64,000 nt of DNA from JANQNX01 sp965601665 (GCA_965601665.1 OZ271833.1:2542001-2606000); one strand, 5' to 3'. Numbered from the stretch's first letter, positions 1-9,921 are shown. Made by a program: numbers and translations. The notes: a model not told the origin generated them from the letters alone.

Positions 1-209
1 TGTTGAGTTCCGAACAGGGACTTCTTAAAGATACGGGCTCTGCCAATGTTATACCGTTGATCAATATGGTTGATGATGTTGATACACTAAAGTCTGCGAC
101 TGCTGCAGCTGAACAGGCATTGGAAATGACATCAAGGTTTGATCGAGTTGTGCTTGCGGCAATGAAAAAAGAAACACCGATAGTAAGGGTGATTGAACGC
201 TGGCAGTAA
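1..209 (+). CDS. YqeC-like selenium-dependent hydroxylase accessory protein, C-terminal fragment
   Basis: Only the last 68 or so residues are in the window; the reading frame is open to the left edge, so the start lies outside. The segment VIPLINMVDD followed by a helix and then FDRVVLAAMK and a closing VIERWQ resembles the C-terminal end of the YqeC family, which is linked to maturation of selenium-dependent molybdenum hydroxylases. The match rests on this short tail only. A tungstate ABC transporter lies 14 kb to the right, compatible with a molybdenum/tungsten enzyme nearby but not evidence for it. Confidence 0.5.
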   Translation, partial: LSSEQGLLKDTGSANVIPLINMVDDVDTLKSATAAAEQALEMTSRFDRVVLAAMKKETPIVRVIERWQ

Positions 210-213
210 TTGT

Positions 214-1710
214 TCATCGCATCACATTCAACAGGTTTTCAGGTACCTGGTTGATATCAAGCTGCCATGCAACAGGCAGGTAATAGATGACGAAAAGGGT
301 AATAAAAAATACACCAATAAGGTTCATCCAAAAACCAGTGCGGCACATTTGTGAAATAGAGAAGTAATGACTGCTATAGGCTATCGCATTTGGAGGCGTG
401 GCAACTGGTAGCATGAACGCGCAAGATGCGGCAAGTGAGACCGCAGCCATTAGGCAATACGGATGAATGGAAACAGCAATAGCCATGGCAGCAACGATTG
501 GCAGGAACATGGACGCCGTTGCTGTATTAGAAGTGATCTCCGTGAGCATAATTACAACGCAGATCGAAGCCAGTACCAGCCAGATAGTCCTGAAATCCTG
601 CAGTATCTCCAGTTGCAACGCAATTGTTTCTGTTAATCCACTATCAATAAAACCCTTTGCCAGTGCAAAGCCGCCTCCGAATAAAATGAGTATATCCCAC
701 GGGATTTTACGCGCGGTTTTCCAGTCAAGCAGAAACTCACCCTTTCCGGCGGGAATAATAAACAATAAAATTGCGCCTGCCATCGCGATTGTTGAATCAG
801 TGATGGTTTGAAATACTTCCAGCTTCACCAGACCTCGGCCAATCCATAAACAAGCGACACTCACAAAAACAAGCAGCACCATTTTTTCCTGCACCGACAT
901 GGGGCCAAGCTGGTCAAGTTCTGCATTAATTGCCTGCTTGCCACCAGGCAGCTCTGTAATTTCACTCTGATAAGCTATGCGGGTCAGGTAATACCAGCAG
1001 ACCATAAGCAGGGTGACTGATAACGGTAAAGCAAACAGCATCCAGGTGCCGAAACTTATCGATGTATCAAACTGTTCCTCAATTATGCCGGCCATGATGG
1101 CATTCGGTGGCGTTCCTATTAAAGTAGCGATGCCGCCAATAGACGCAGCGTAGGCGATGCCCAGCATCAGCGCGATGCCAAATTGAAAATTTTCCGGGCT
1201 GGTATCAGTATCCATAGCCGGATCGCGCTTGATTTCGGTGATTACCTGTTTCATCACTGCCAGGCCAATCGTTATCATCAGCATTGTTGCCGCGGTATTA
1301 CTAATCCACATTGACAGGCCGGCAGAGGCAAGCATAAAACCAAGGATAATTCGATTGGCAGTCACACCGACGAGTTTAATAGTATGCAAGGCGATGCGCT
1401 TGTGCAGGTTCCACTTTTCAATAGTTACGGCAATGAGAAAACCACCAAGAAAAAGATAAATGAGATGATGTGCATAAGGCTGCGTAACTTCACGTCCGCT
1501 CATGACCCCCAGTAATGGAAACAGGACAATCGGAAGTAACGCCGTAGCAGCAACCGGAATCGCTTCGCTTATCCACCATATTGCCATTAATATCGCCACG
1601 GCCAGTACGTTTTTTGCTTGCGGGGAAAGTGATTCTGTTGCCGGGACAACAAGCACAAGCAAAAACAGGCACAATCCGGTTACCAGGCCGATCTGTTTTT
1701 TCATTTGCAT
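214..1710 (-). CDS. DASS-family sodium:dicarboxylate/anion symporter
   Basis: A 498-residue polytopic membrane protein of the divalent anion:Na+ symporter (DASS/SLC13) family, expected to import dicarboxylates, sulfate or similar anions with sodium. Family signatures are visible: the SNTAATMLM segment near residue 135, the IGTPPNAIMAG hairpin near 200, and the repeated counterparts TSNTATASMFLP near 390 and ATPPNAIAY near 440. Length is normal for the family. It is the last gene of a leftward set of three; the porin gene ends 7 nt upstream, and a dicarboxylate-type porin beside it supports an organic-acid substrate. Two start codons (1710 and 1704) are both possible. Substrate specificity cannot be read from the sequence. 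Confidence 0.85.
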   Translation of the reverse strand: MQMKKQIGLVTGLCLFLLVLVVPATESLSPQAKNVLAVAILMAIWWISEAIPVAATALLPIVLFPLLGVMSGREVTQPYAHHLIYLFLGGFLIAVTIEKWNLHKRIALHTIKLVGVTANRIILGFMLASAGLSMWISNTAATMLMITIGLAVMKQVITEIKRDPAMDTDTSPENFQFGIALMLGIAYAASIGGIATLIGTPPNAIMAGIIEEQFDTSISFGTWMLFALPLSVTLLMVCWYYLTRIAYQSEITELPGGKQAINAELDQLGPMSVQEKMVLLVFVSVACLWIGRGLVKLEVFQTITDSTIAMAGAILLFIIPAGKGEFLLDWKTARKIPWDILILFGGGFALAKGFIDSGLTETIALQLEILQDFRTIWLVLASICVVIMLTEITSNTATASMFLPIVAAMAIAVSIHPYCLMAAVSLAASCAFMLPVATPPNAIAYSSHYFSISQMCRTGFWMNLIGVFFITLFVIYYLPVAWQLDINQVPENLLNVMR

Positions 1711-1717
1711 GATGTTG

Positions 1718-2896
1718 CTAGTCTACTCGATAAATGAGTGACAATTGTATGCGATCAACATTTCCATCCATCTGGTTATATTGTTGCCGGTAGCCATGTA
1801 ACCATTCCACGCCAATTGTGCTATTTAGAGTTGGGTTCCAGATTAAATTGATCGCTGCTGAACCAACGTACTTGTTGATATTACTACCGGCAAAGTCGGT
1901 GTTGATATTTGCATAGCCTAGTCCGACGACCATGGATGAACGCAGCCTGTCAGACCACCAGTGTTGATATGAAAAATGGCCGGATACAATTTCATTTAAA
2001 TCCAGCCTGCCATCGGCGGCAATAGCAGCATCATCAAATAAGCCATATGAGACGTATCTTCCCAATGCATTGCCCCCCGTAAGCGTAAAGCGCACGTTGT
2101 CTTTACCTTGCAAATAGATACGGCCGGCAATACTCAATGCCGAACCCCAGCGTTTATCGTCGTTATTACTGTTTAACCGGTTATTCGCATACACTTGTCT
2201 TAACATCGTTGCCAAAGACAGTTCTCCCCAGCTTCCGTTGATATTGACCCTTCCAGTCAGATCAGGAATTTGATCATCATTCACCCGGAACCGGTTGCCA
2301 CTGGCGGTAACGAACAAGGATTCGGCGTCTTCAGCTGATATCGACAGTTCAAATCGATCGAATGTTTTTCGGTAACGTATTAATTCATGACGTAGCGCAT
2401 GTATGCCAACAGGTCCATTGGCATCATTAATTTCCGGGAAAGCAGAGATATTAATGAAGTTGGTAAATGTTTTGCCAAGTGTCAAACCACCATAGTTAGC
2501 ATACAGGTGCCTCAGTCGCGGACGGTTGGCAACCACTCTCGTACCGTTTGCCTTCAGCCTGGTATCAAAAAAATCAAACTCGATATAGCTTGCCAACGAC
2601 TTGTTAGCCAGTGGCAGGCGTAATGTTGACCACAAACGACTTTCTCTGAGGTTCAGATCTGTTGAGCTGCCGCTGTCAGCAAGAGGGATAGTTTGTGGGG
2701 TGAAAGCGAGATCGGCCTTGCTCGTCCCATCCCGACTAACACTATTCGTATTATAAATCGCATCAATTTTTATCCTGCCACCAAACGTAATGTCGAACTT
2801 TCCCTTGTGGTCGGCGTGCAGGGTGGGCGATAGTGCCGCGAGAAAAATAATGAGCAGGCAGCGCCCGGAGCAGAGTGGAATGACTTTTGTATTCAC
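1718..2896 (-). CDS. DcaP-like trimeric outer-membrane porin
   Basis: A 392-residue outer-membrane beta-barrel with an N-terminal signal peptide ending near ALSPTLHA. The early strand FTFGGRIKIDA-like segment (FDITFGGRIKIDAIY), the block LNLRESRLW and the LYANYGGLTLGKTFTNF segment resemble DcaP-family porins, which in Acinetobacter pass negatively charged small molecules such as dicarboxylates. The chain ends in alternating aromatic residues (IQLSLIYRVD), typical of a barrel strand. The start is GTG and overlaps the stop of the upstream cytochrome gene by 4 nt, so the two are probably translationally coupled. The DASS transporter follows by 7 nt, giving a plausible outer-to-inner membrane uptake route. 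Confidence 0.75.
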   Translation of the reverse strand: MNTKVIPLCSGRCLLIIFLAALSPTLHADHKGKFDITFGGRIKIDAIYNTNSVSRDGTSKADLAFTPQTIPLADSGSSTDLNLRESRLWSTLRLPLANKSLASYIEFDFFDTRLKANGTRVVANRPRLRHLYANYGGLTLGKTFTNFINISAFPEINDANGPVGIHALRHELIRYRKTFDRFELSISAEDAESLFVTASGNRFRVNDDQIPDLTGRVNINGSWGELSLATMLRQVYANNRLNSNNDDKRWGSALSIAGRIYLQGKDNVRFTLTGGNALGRYVSYGLFDDAAIAADGRLDLNEIVSGHFSYQHWWSDRLRSSMVVGLGYANINTDFAGSNINKYVGSAAINLIWNPTLNSTIGVEWLHGYRQQYNQMDGNVDRIQLSLIYRVD

Positions 2897-3336
2897 CAGT
2901 CACGAAATAGTTGGTGACATTGGTTACAGGTTTCCTGCAGCTTCAAATAACCAGCATCGACTTCACTATAATGCCCCGCTGTATTTTCCTCGCTGATAGT
3001 TTTGGCGGTTAGAGACAATTCGTTAGCTAATTCCCTGAATCGGGCTTGTTCCTCGACATCGAGTTGCTGTAAAGAATCAATCAATGCGCTGGATGCTGCG
3101 ATGCTGGACAAGGATTCAGCCTGCTCTACGAGTAATTCAAGCTGTTCACTGCGTAAACGCTGTGTTTCCAGATTGGATCGCTCGCGTTCAAAAAGTAGCG
3201 CATGCAAATTACGCATAATTTGCTGTACTTCAGGACTGTGGATGGCAGTCAGAAACGAATTTCTGTCCTGTTCAGGGTAAGCCAGCGATGATAACAGGAT
3301 TAACTGTATTACCAGTGAAAAACGTAAAAGCGTCAT
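2893..3336 (-). CDS. Periplasmic class II-type cytochrome c
   Basis: A 147-residue exported protein with a signal peptide (hydrophobic run to about residue 20) and a single CNQCH heme-binding site very near the C-terminus. A C-terminal CXXCH after an all-helical body is the layout of class II cytochromes (cytochrome c', c556). The central part is rich in Glu, Gln and Leu, consistent with a four-helix bundle. It is first in a leftward operon with the porin and DASS transporter. Its partner is unknown; an electron-transfer gene heading a solute-uptake operon is unusual. The axial ligand cannot be assigned without alignment. Confidence 0.7.
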   Translation of the reverse strand: MTLLRFSLVIQLILLSSLAYPEQDRNSFLTAIHSPEVQQIMRNLHALLFERERSNLETQRLRSEQLELLVEQAESLSSIAASSALIDSLQQLDVEEQARFRELANELSLTAKTISEENTAGHYSEVDAGYLKLQETCNQCHQLFRDW

Positions 3337-3421
3337 ACGAACTCGTTAGTCGGACTAGTTCCTATACAGTGTAGTCTCCCTGCGCTGGCCATGCTTGTTT
3401 CAGATCAACAATTCCCAAACT

Positions 3422-3772
3422 CTATTTAAAAATCGCTTTAATCTCATCAAACTTTGCGTCTATGACATGTACGTTGGAATAGCCCATCATTTGCAATGTG
3501 TAGGCAGATAGCGAAGCACGGCCACCAGCAGCACAATGAATGAGGATTGGCACGTCGGCGGTTTCGCAGACATTGGTTACCTGCATCTCCAGTAACCCCC
3601 TGGGAATGTTGATTGACATGGAAAGGCTTGATTTTTCGACTTCATGCGGTTCGCGTACATCGATGATGACGGTATTGTCATTTTGGGTAAAAAAATCCAT
3701 AGCCTCGGCAGGGTTTTTACTGCTGCATTGCATTTTTGCAGCGGCGATCAAATCACTAACGGGTACTAGCAT
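3422..3772 (-). CDS. Single-domain rhodanese-like sulfurtransferase
   Basis: A 116-residue cytoplasmic rhodanese domain. The sequence shows the VIIDVREPHEVEKS segment typical of rhodanese strand 2 and the active-site loop CAAGGRAS with the catalytic Cys preceded by LIH. The loop of CxxGxRA type fits a persulfide carrier. A longer frame opens at 3862, but the ATG at 3772 has a purine-rich AGAGAGAA ribosome-binding site about 8 nt upstream and gives the usual domain length, so I chose it. It is transcribed away from hemE. The sulfur donor and acceptor are unknown. Confidence 0.85.
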   Translation of the reverse strand: MLVPVSDLIAAAKMQCSSKNPAEAMDFFTQNDNTVIIDVREPHEVEKSSLSMSINIPRGLLEMQVTNVCETADVPILIHCAAGGRASLSAYTLQMMGYSNVHVIDAKFDEIKAIFK

Positions 3773-3951
3773 ACAGGTTCTCTCTTCATGTTGGTTGAAT
3801 ACAGTAAATAGACAAGTTATATCAACATTAAACAGTTGGCAAAAATCAAACCTTTTCCACACCAGTTCATGTAAACTGTCGATACCTGGCGCGGATATTG
3901 AACCTGACCAGGCATTTGCAAATATTATAAATAAAAAAGAACGCTATTTTT

Positions 3952-5022
3952 ATGTCCACGCAACTGCAAAACGATCGCTTCCTGAAAGCCTTATTAAGAC
4001 AACCGGTAGACAAGACACCCGTCTGGATGATGCGACAGGCTGGCAGGTATCTGCCCGAGTACCGGGCAACAAGAAAAAAAGCAGGTAATTTCATCACCCT
4101 TTGCCAGACGCCAGAGCTGGCCTGCGAGGTAACGTTACAGCCGCTCGACCGCTACCCACTGGATGCGGCTATATTGTTTTCGGACATTCTGACGGTGCCA
4201 GATGCCATGGGTCTTGAGCTCGAGCTGATTGAATCGGTTGGCCCGGTGTTCCACAAACCAATCAAATCCCATGACGATATACGTAATTTACCCATGCCTG
4301 ACCCTGAGCAGGATCTCGGCTATGTGATGGACGCTGTGCGGCTGATAAGGCAAGAGCTGAATGGACGGGTGCCGCTAATCGGCTTCGCAGGCAGCCCATG
4401 GACACTCGCGACCTACATGGTTGAAGGGGGATCGTCACGCGACTTTTCAAAGGTAAAGACCATGCTTTACGCTGAACCGCAAGCACTGCACCAGTTACTG
4501 GCACATGTGGCCGATGCAGTGGCAGCCTATCTGAATGCGCAAATTCATGCTGGTGCACAGGCGATAATGATCTTTGATACCTGGGGAGGATCGTTAACCG
4601 GTAACGCCTATCGCGAATTTTCGCTTGCCTATATGAAGCGCATACAGGAGCAACTTGAGCGTCAGCACGAGGGCAACACGATACCGATTATTATGTTCAG
4701 CAAGGGCGCAGGTCTCTGGATTGAGGATATCGCCGCCACCGGCTGTGACGCGATGGGGATAGACTGGTCCCAGGACCTTGGCCATGTCAGAAAACTGGTC
4801 GGTGACAGGGTGGCATTACAGGGCAACATGGATCCGGCATTATTACGTGCGCCAATCGACAGAATCAGGCAGGAAGTAGCCACTATTCTTGCCAGTTACG
4901 GCAAGGGTAGTGGCCATGTATTTAACCTTGGGCATGGCATAACGCCTGATATCGATCCTGAACATGCAGGCGCATTTATCAATGCCGTGCATGAATTGAG
5001 CGGGCCTTACCACCAGGACTAG
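3952..5022 (+). CDS. hemE: Uroporphyrinogen decarboxylase
   Basis: A 356-residue cytoplasmic enzyme that decarboxylates the four acetate side chains of uroporphyrinogen III to give coproporphyrinogen III in heme biosynthesis. The N-terminal signature PVWMMRQAGRYLPEYR and the second signature GFAGSPWTLATYM are intact; the catalytic Asp lies in ILFSDILTVPDAMG and a late conserved His in FNLGHGI. Length matches the family (about 354). The gene begins a rightward run with the DUF368 gene 7 nt downstream. Nothing unusual is seen. Confidence 0.97.
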   Translation: MSTQLQNDRFLKALLRQPVDKTPVWMMRQAGRYLPEYRATRKKAGNFITLCQTPELACEVTLQPLDRYPLDAAILFSDILTVPDAMGLELELIESVGPVFHKPIKSHDDIRNLPMPDPEQDLGYVMDAVRLIRQELNGRVPLIGFAGSPWTLATYMVEGGSSRDFSKVKTMLYAEPQALHQLLAHVADAVAAYLNAQIHAGAQAIMIFDTWGGSLTGNAYREFSLAYMKRIQEQLERQHEGNTIPIIMFSKGAGLWIEDIAATGCDAMGIDWSQDLGHVRKLVGDRVALQGNMDPALLRAPIDRIRQEVATILASYGKGSGHVFNLGHGITPDIDPEHAGAFINAVHELSGPYHQD

Positions 5023-5029
5023 TATTCGT

Positions 5030-5947
5030 ATGCCAGGCCGCAGCATAAAACTGGCAGCCAAGGGTTTTTGTATAGGTTCGGCCGATGTCGTCCCCGGAGT
5101 CAGCGGTGGCACAATGGCATTTATACTCGGGATCTATCAACAGTTAATTAATGCCATCAAGTCATTCGATCTCGACTGGCTGCGTGCGCTTGTCAAAGCG
5201 GATATTACAGGTATAAAAAAACCGCACTTTGCTTTCCTGGTGCCACTGGCCATCGGCATGGTCTGTGCGCTGTTCTTTTTTACCCGGGTTGTGCCTTTGC
5301 CGGTTTTAATAAAGACTGAGCCCGAGATAATCTACGGGCTTTTCTTTGGCTTGATACTGGGTTCACTGTTTTTCCTGTACCGACATCTTGAAAAACCGCT
5401 GCGCCCGGCACAGCTTCTTTATCTTTTAATTGGTACCGGCTTCGGGATATTCGTGGTGACACTGGTGCCGGCATCCACGCCTGATGACAGCTGGTTTATT
5501 TTCCTTTGTGGCGCACTGGCCATTTCCGCCATGATATTACCCGGTATATCTGGATCATTTATCCTGTTAATGATGAAAAAATATGCCTACATCTTCAATG
5601 CGGTCGGAAACCTGGAAATGTCTATTCTACTTCCATTCATTGGCGGTATTTTGGTCGGTATTATTTTATTCAGTCGGCTTTTGTCTTACCTGTTGGCAAG
5701 TTTCTACCGACAAACCATTCTGTTCATCAGTGGCCTGTTAATCGCGTCGTTGTATGTGATCTGGCCTTTCCAGGATCGTGTTTATGCAATAGTCAGGAAC
5801 AAGGAAAGGTTAATGAGCAGCCAACCCTATATTCCAGACACGCTATCCACTCAGGCAGGGCTGGCATTACTGATGGTGTTGATAGGACTTGGACTGGTAA
5901 TATTGCTGGAGCTATTTGCAGAAAAGCATGACCAGACTGCCAGATAG
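5030..5947 (+). CDS. DUF368 membrane protein, PopT-type undecaprenyl-phosphate translocase
   Basis: A 305-residue polytopic inner-membrane protein of the DUF368 family. The diagnostic N-terminal motif GSADVVPGVSGGTMAFILG is present, with a second related motif ISAMILPGISGSFILL near residue 170, as expected for the internal repeat. Published work assigns DUF368 (PopT) to recycling undecaprenyl phosphate across the cytoplasmic membrane for cell-envelope synthesis. It follows hemE by 7 nt and is probably cotranscribed, although the functions are unrelated. The assignment of this member as a translocase is inferred from the family. Confidence 0.85.
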   Translation: MPGRSIKLAAKGFCIGSADVVPGVSGGTMAFILGIYQQLINAIKSFDLDWLRALVKADITGIKKPHFAFLVPLAIGMVCALFFFTRVVPLPVLIKTEPEIIYGLFFGLILGSLFFLYRHLEKPLRPAQLLYLLIGTGFGIFVVTLVPASTPDDSWFIFLCGALAISAMILPGISGSFILLMMKKYAYIFNAVGNLEMSILLPFIGGILVGIILFSRLLSYLLASFYRQTILFISGLLIASLYVIWPFQDRVYAIVRNKERLMSSQPYIPDTLSTQAGLALLMVLIGLGLVILLELFAEKHDQTAR

Positions 5948-5996
5948 CTTACCGGTTTGTCGTGATGGCTTGATATAATATAAAGAGGGGAGATTG

Positions 5997-8450
5997 ATGC
6001 CATTATCGGAAATCATACTGGTCTTGATGGGATTGCTGACCGTTGCCATGATCGCAGCGGTTATCTGCCGTAATATCCCGGTTCCCTACACGGTCTTTCT
6101 TGTCATACTGGGCGTGCTGCTAGGTTCCGTTGCGCGCCAAAACCCGGATTTTTCCCTGTTATTACATTTTCAACTGACACCCGACCTGGTGTTGTTTATT
6201 TTTTTACCGGCGTTGATATTCGAGTCTGCAATTAAGCTTGATGCACGACTTTTGATGAAGGACATCGCCCCGGTACTCGTGCTCGCCATTCCGGCGCTGT
6301 TGATTTCAGCCGCGATCATCGGCACTGGCCTGTGGTTATTACAAGACTTCAATATTATTTATGCACTGTTGTTCGGTGCCCTGATCTCGGCGACAGACCC
6401 CGTAGCCGTGATTGCCTTGTTCAAGGAACTGGGTGCACCGCAAAGACTGGCTACCCTGGTTGAAGGCGAGTCATTATTAAATGATGCTACGGCGATCGTG
6501 ATTTTTAACATTTTACTGGGCCTTGCGGTGACTACCGAATTTGGTATGGCCGATATCAATTTTGCCATAGTGGAATTCTTTCGCGTTTTCTTTGGCGGTC
6601 TTCTGGTGGGAGGTGCCATTGGCCTGGTGCTGAGTGAGTTGCTATATCGCCTGCGTGCCGGAATCAGCGCCTATCTGATCATGTCGATCGTGCTGGCGTA
6701 TAGCAGTTTTGCCATTGCCGAGCATATTCTGCACGTCTCAGGTGTGATGGCTGCAGTTGCCGCGGCGCTGGCACTGGGGATTTTTGGTGTTAGTCGTATA
6801 CCCCAGAACGAACGCGAGACAGTTGATGAAACCTGGGATGTTATTTCACTTATTTGTAACTCGCTGTTATTCCTGCTGGTTGGTTTATCGGTCGATATAT
6901 CCAGGATCATTACTCACCTCGACAGTATTGCCATCGCTATTGTACTGGTACTTGCCGCTCGCGCCGCGGGCGTCTATACCATGGTTCCCGCCACTACACG
7001 TTTGTTTTCATTACCAAATATATCCCGTGACGAACAACACATCATGTGGTGGGGCGGACTCAAGGGAGGCCTTGCGATTGCCATTGTCCTTTCGATTCCT
7101 GTTGAAATGCCTGGCCGAGAAAGCCTTATTTACATTACGTTGGGTGTTGTCCTGTTCTCATTGCTAGTCAATGCGTCAACTATTCGCCCATTGATGCACA
7201 AGCTTGGTTTTGATCGTTTTGACGGCGATGAAATTGCCGAGTTAAAACATGGCTTAAGTCAATCGCAACAATATGCCGAGCATATCCTTGATTCATTTTA
7301 TTCAGCAAAACTGATCTCGAGGAGTACGCAGCAATTAATACAGAAAAAAACAAAACAGATATTCCATGCCGGTGTAGAAAAATACGATGAAGATATAGAG
7401 CTAAGGCAGGTGCAAATCACCGCGTTACGAATGGAAATGCAGGAATTAAAATACCTTTATGATATTGGTTTCCTGCAGTACTACACCTATCTCAGTATCA
7501 GGAATACCTTGCAGCATGACCGTGACTATATTTTTTCCAGCGAGGAAGAAAAAGAGCGCGAAAAAGAGCAGGTGAATTTTTTCCTGCGCATGGAAATGGC
7601 TTTCATCAAGCAGTTCAGGGAAGTGAACTGGGCTGCAAACCTGCTTGCACGTTATCAGTATCTGCGGTTTTCGCAGAGCCTGCAACGCGATATTGCCGGT
7701 ATCCTCATCTGTGAGAAAGTGATTCATCAACTTGAGCAAATGGAAGATTTCAAGCCCGAGTTAAAACAAACGGTCATCGACAGGTATAAGAAGCGTTCCG
7801 ATAAACGCATGCATCGATTGCAAAATATTGCCGAAAACTTCCCTGATTTCTACCTGCGTTACGAGACCCGGCTGTTTGCCAAGGTTGCACTGGTGGCGGC
7901 AAAATTCTTTATTGAAGAAGCACATCATAATGGTGAAATAGGTTCCAAGGTGTTCACCAATATTGAGCGTCGTATTCGAGCGGCAATAGACGGGTTACAG
8001 GCAATCTCCGATCCTGCACCGAAGTTAAGCCCACATGATTTAATTGGTATGGTGCCGTTACTATCCGGTCTTTCCACGGAAGTGTTGCAACGCCTTTCCA
8101 GTTCGGCACGCTCTGTGACCTATCTTGCCGGGGACCAGATTATCGGACAGGGCGAACGGGGTGATTCGCTTTACATAATTACGCACGGGTTGGTGAACGT
8201 GTATAAAGACGAGCATGAAGATGAACCCCTGGCCCAGTTACGCGACGGTGATTTCTTCGGTGAAATGGCGTTGTTGGAAGCACAGGTCAGGATGGCCAAT
8301 GTCAAGGCAGTGCAGCCGACCACGTTACTGCGACTGAATCGCAGCGCAGTACTATCTCTGGCAGAGCAGGAACCTGAGCTAAAGGTCAGGCTTGAGCAGG
8401 TCAGTGAAACCAGGAAACATCATACTAGTGACGACCCCCCGACTTCCTGA
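5997..8450 (+). CDS. CPA1-type Na+/H+ antiporter with C-terminal cyclic-nucleotide-binding-like domain
   Basis: An 817-residue protein starting at the ATG at 5997 behind a GAGGGGAGA ribosome-binding site; a TTG 3 nt earlier is less likely. Residues 1-400 form a cation:proton antiporter domain with the ion-site motif SATDPVAVIALFKELG near 130 and GESLLNDATAIV near 160. A long helical cytoplasmic region (about 410-680) follows. Residues about 690-800 resemble a cNMP-binding domain, with GERGDSLYIITHG and the phosphate-cassette-like FFGEMALLEAQVRMA. The usual cassette Arg-Thr/Ser is replaced around RMA, so cAMP binding is uncertain. Its 3' end overlaps the convergent lnt gene by 26 nt. Confidence 0.85.
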   Translation: MPLSEIILVLMGLLTVAMIAAVICRNIPVPYTVFLVILGVLLGSVARQNPDFSLLLHFQLTPDLVLFIFLPALIFESAIKLDARLLMKDIAPVLVLAIPALLISAAIIGTGLWLLQDFNIIYALLFGALISATDPVAVIALFKELGAPQRLATLVEGESLLNDATAIVIFNILLGLAVTTEFGMADINFAIVEFFRVFFGGLLVGGAIGLVLSELLYRLRAGISAYLIMSIVLAYSSFAIAEHILHVSGVMAAVAAALALGIFGVSRIPQNERETVDETWDVISLICNSLLFLLVGLSVDISRIITHLDSIAIAIVLVLAARAAGVYTMVPATTRLFSLPNISRDEQHIMWWGGLKGGLAIAIVLSIPVEMPGRESLIYITLGVVLFSLLVNASTIRPLMHKLGFDRFDGDEIAELKHGLSQSQQYAEHILDSFYSAKLISRSTQQLIQKKTKQIFHAGVEKYDEDIELRQVQITALRMEMQELKYLYDIGFLQYYTYLSIRNTLQHDRDYIFSSEEEKEREKEQVNFFLRMEMAFIKQFREVNWAANLLARYQYLRFSQSLQRDIAGILICEKVIHQLEQMEDFKPELKQTVIDRYKKRSDKRMHRLQNIAENFPDFYLRYETRLFAKVALVAAKFFIEEAHHNGEIGSKVFTNIERRIRAAIDGLQAISDPAPKLSPHDLIGMVPLLSGLSTEVLQRLSSSARSVTYLAGDQIIGQGERGDSLYIITHGLVNVYKDEHEDEPLAQLRDGDFFGEMALLEAQVRMANVKAVQPTTLLRLNRSAVLSLAEQEPELKVRLEQVSETRKHHTSDDPPTS

Positions 8451-9921
8451 ACATTGACATAGCAAACAGGAGTAGCATCAGGCAGCTGCTGCCCAACACA
8501 GGAAGATTACCCCAGCGACTAAAAGGTGTTTCACCCTGATAGCGCATTATTGTCCCGGTAAGTGCATGCGGTTCAAACTGTGGTGAACGTGCCGCAATGT
8601 TGCCTTCAGGATCGATAATCGCCGAGATACCGGTGTTGGTAGCTCGTAGCAGGAAACGTTCATTTTCCATGGCACGCACCCGTGCAATCTGCAAGTGTTG
8701 ATGCGGTGCCAGTGAATCGCCAAACCATGCGTCGTTGCTAACATTCACCAGTAGCTCCGCGGCAGGCATACTTTTTCTTATTTGTGAACTGTAGGCGTCT
8801 TCATAACAGATACTCATACCCAGTACTGCCTTACCGGTTTCCATGATCTTCATGCTGTCATTACCGGGAGAAAAATCAGACATGGGTATTTGCAGGAAGC
8901 GCAACACATGATCAAGCAGGCTTTTCAGCGGCAGGTATTCACCGAAAGGAACCAGCTGTTGTTTATGGTAAAAGCGGTGCTCGTCATCGATTAACAGGAT
9001 GCTGTTGTAGTATTGTCGTGTTTGCAGGTCCTGGTATGCAATTCCGCTCATGAAGACACCTTGCCTGCCAGCCTTGTCCTTAGTGATACGTTCGATAAAG
9101 TCATCGGCACGATGGTAAACGGACGGGATTGCTGTTTCAGGCCAGATCACGATGTCGTAGTCCCAGTAAGGTTTGGTTAATTGACTATAGAGTTCCAGGG
9201 TCGGTTGTCTTTGTTGTGGTTGCCACTTTAATTCCTGCGGTATAGCTGCCTGTAACAGCGCCACGTCCAGTGCTTCGCCAACGGGTTTAGACCAATGCGT
9301 AGTCCCGAGCAAGTAAGCAGCAAGCGTGCATATGATGATGATGGCAGTAGCTACAAGCTTTTGTATGCCGCTACCTACAACAATGATGGCAATTGATGTT
9401 GCGATGAATGCAACCAGTAAACTGACACCATAGTCACCTACGACGGGTATGAAACTGGCGAGCAGACTGTCTGTCTGGCTTGTTCCTGCATTTAACCATG
9501 GGAAACCGGTAAATGCCCAGCCGCGTGTCCATTCTGCAATGACCCATAAAAAAGGAAAGGTATAGATTGCTGCATTGGCAAACAAAGCCTTTCCCAGCCA
9601 CATGAAACAGGCCGGGAATAATGCCAGGAAGGCGATCAATAAGTAAGTAATAGACAGGGCGCCGGCAAGATTCACACCGCCAAAAAGGTTGATGCTAATA
9701 TGTAACCAGTTGACGCCGACACCAAAGCAGGCAAAACCAAACAGGTAAGACAACATAAATGTTTGCGCTGCGCTGGTTTTATGACACAGATAAAATAAAC
9801 CCGCCAGGGACAGGAAAGCGATGCCATAGATACCGACAGGTGCAAACGCGGCCGGATATATTGCGCCAAGTGCCAGCCCCAGCAATTTGGAAGGCAGGTC
9901 GTTAGGTACAAACTTTGGCAT
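8425..9921 (-). CDS. lnt: Apolipoprotein N-acyltransferase
   Basis: An inner-membrane enzyme that adds the third acyl chain to the N-terminal Cys of lipoproteins. About eight membrane segments precede a periplasmic carbon-nitrogen hydrolase domain. The catalytic triad is visible: Glu in VIWPETAIPS, Lys in YHKQQLVPFGEY and Cys in MSICYEDAYS. The frame can be extended to a TTG at 9969, which would overlap corC by 23 nt. The first ATG at 9921 gives 498 residues, close to the usual length of about 510, but has only a weak ribosome-binding site. It is the last gene of the miaB-ybeZ-ybeY-corC-lnt operon. Confidence 0.95.
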   Translation of the reverse strand: MPKFVPNDLPSKLLGLALGAIYPAAFAPVGIYGIAFLSLAGLFYLCHKTSAAQTFMLSYLFGFACFGVGVNWLHISINLFGGVNLAGALSITYLLIAFLALFPACFMWLGKALFANAAIYTFPFLWVIAEWTRGWAFTGFPWLNAGTSQTDSLLASFIPVVGDYGVSLLVAFIATSIAIIVVGSGIQKLVATAIIIICTLAAYLLGTTHWSKPVGEALDVALLQAAIPQELKWQPQQRQPTLELYSQLTKPYWDYDIVIWPETAIPSVYHRADDFIERITKDKAGRQGVFMSGIAYQDLQTRQYYNSILLIDDEHRFYHKQQLVPFGEYLPLKSLLDHVLRFLQIPMSDFSPGNDSMKIMETGKAVLGMSICYEDAYSSQIRKSMPAAELLVNVSNDAWFGDSLAPHQHLQIARVRAMENERFLLRATNTGISAIIDPEGNIAARSPQFEPHALTGTIMRYQGETPFSRWGNLPVLGSSCLMLLLFAMSMFRKSGGRH

